12,577 bases of DNA from the NCBI GenBank assembly GCA_016181985.1, contig JACOYG010000041.1:1-12577 (forward strand), read 5' to 3'. This DNA is from Candidatus Nealsoniibacteriota bacterium. GTDB lineage: Bacteria > Patescibacteriota > Minisyncoccia > Minisyncoccales > MHMH01. Under the pieces are notes generated by a model. The model was not told where the DNA came from. It saw nothing but the letters and a program-made list of their open reading frames with translations, and made no database searches. Below, piece after piece: positions 12,454 to 12,577 of the stretch; within the stretch, counting starts at the first letter, position 1; the number at the start of each line of letters is the position of its first letter. The translations under genes were made by a program, and so were the position numbers.

Positions 12454-12475
12454 CGTATAACAACAATCTTGTCAA
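12454..12475 (-). promoter_or_regulatory. Candidate extended -10 promoter of the prkA operon
   Basis: On the minus strand TGTTATACG gives an extended -10 (TG at 12462-12461, TATACG at 12459-12454). A consensus-like TTGACA occurs at 12475-12470, but only 10 bp before it, too close for normal -35 spacing. The start would be near 12447, leaving an A-rich leader of about 50 nt that ends in AAGGAGG. The unusual spacing might mean an alternative sigma factor or an overlapping promoter. Confidence 0.35.
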
Positions 12476-12486
12476 GCCGTAGTTAA

Positions 12487-12508
12487 GACACGCACATTTC
12501 GGACACGC
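12487..12508. repeat. Short direct repeat GACACGC upstream of the prkA promoter
   Basis: GACACGC occurs at 12487-12493 and 12502-12508, spaced 15 bp apart, just upstream of the TTGACA box. It may be a regulator site. The rest of 12509-12577 shows no gene or clear signal. Confidence 0.3.
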
Positions 12509-12577
12509 AATTAGGCTTAATTTGTAATGAATTCAACAGGTTTGTTTGTGCCCTCATTGTTTCAGGAGTGATCCATC

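Noticed and set aside
12527..12571. 14-codon ORF at the right edge
   Set aside because: Too short, with no ribosome binding site; no support as a gene.

Overview
The window looks like part of a genome from the Candidate Phyla Radiation (Patescibacteria, probably Parcubacteria-like). This is inference from gene style: a CPR-type large serine recombinase, a GIY-YIG mini-protein, a one-chain HTH/GHKL-ATPase/STAS-like (DUF4325) regulator, and short GC-rich palindromic elements scattered in an otherwise A+T-rich background. The standard code fits: TGA acts as a stop and no long gene has an internal TGA.

Layout. (1) Positions 1-1840 hold a recombinase island beside tRNA-Ser(UGA). An 87-bp inverted repeat (94-180 and 1750-1836) brackets a perfect -10 box, a leader predicted to fold as a pseudoknot (209-333) and a large serine recombinase that is frameshifted near 1397-1439. 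The right arm of the repeat runs into the 3' end of the tRNA. (2) A minus-strand HTH-GHKL-DUF4325 regulator (1965-3014) has a strong promoter that implies a leaderless mRNA. (3) Positions 3134-4432 form a tRNA-Ser(GCU) cluster. In minus-strand order it reads: tRNA promoter, 5' tRNA fragment, GIY-YIG gene, intact tRNA-Ser(GCU), an ORF with ADP-ribosyltransferase-like features, and a tRNA-Ser pseudogene. The fragment and the pseudogene share a 52-bp direct repeat that contains a 30-nt double-hairpin insertion in the D arm. The intact copy lacks this insertion. (4) tRNA-Arg(GCG) and recG lie on the plus strand (4493-6681) and end at a bidirectional terminator. (5) A minus-strand operon, prkA (yeaG) - yeaH (DUF444) - spoVR (ycgB), fills 6729-12395. 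Each gene has a strong Shine-Dalgarno sequence, and two hairpins lie between prkA and yeaH.

The housekeeping parts (recG, the prkA operon, the tRNAs) are ordinary in content. The unusual biology is in the first 4.4 kb, where three protein genes sit directly beside serine tRNA sequence and GC-rich palindromes mark the junctions. The best candidates for something new are the tRNA-Ser(GCU) cluster, in which a GIY-YIG gene and an intact replacement tRNA sit between two halves of a broken tRNA, and the pseudoknotted leader of the recombinase. All functional statements rest on reading motifs by eye. No database or folding program was run.
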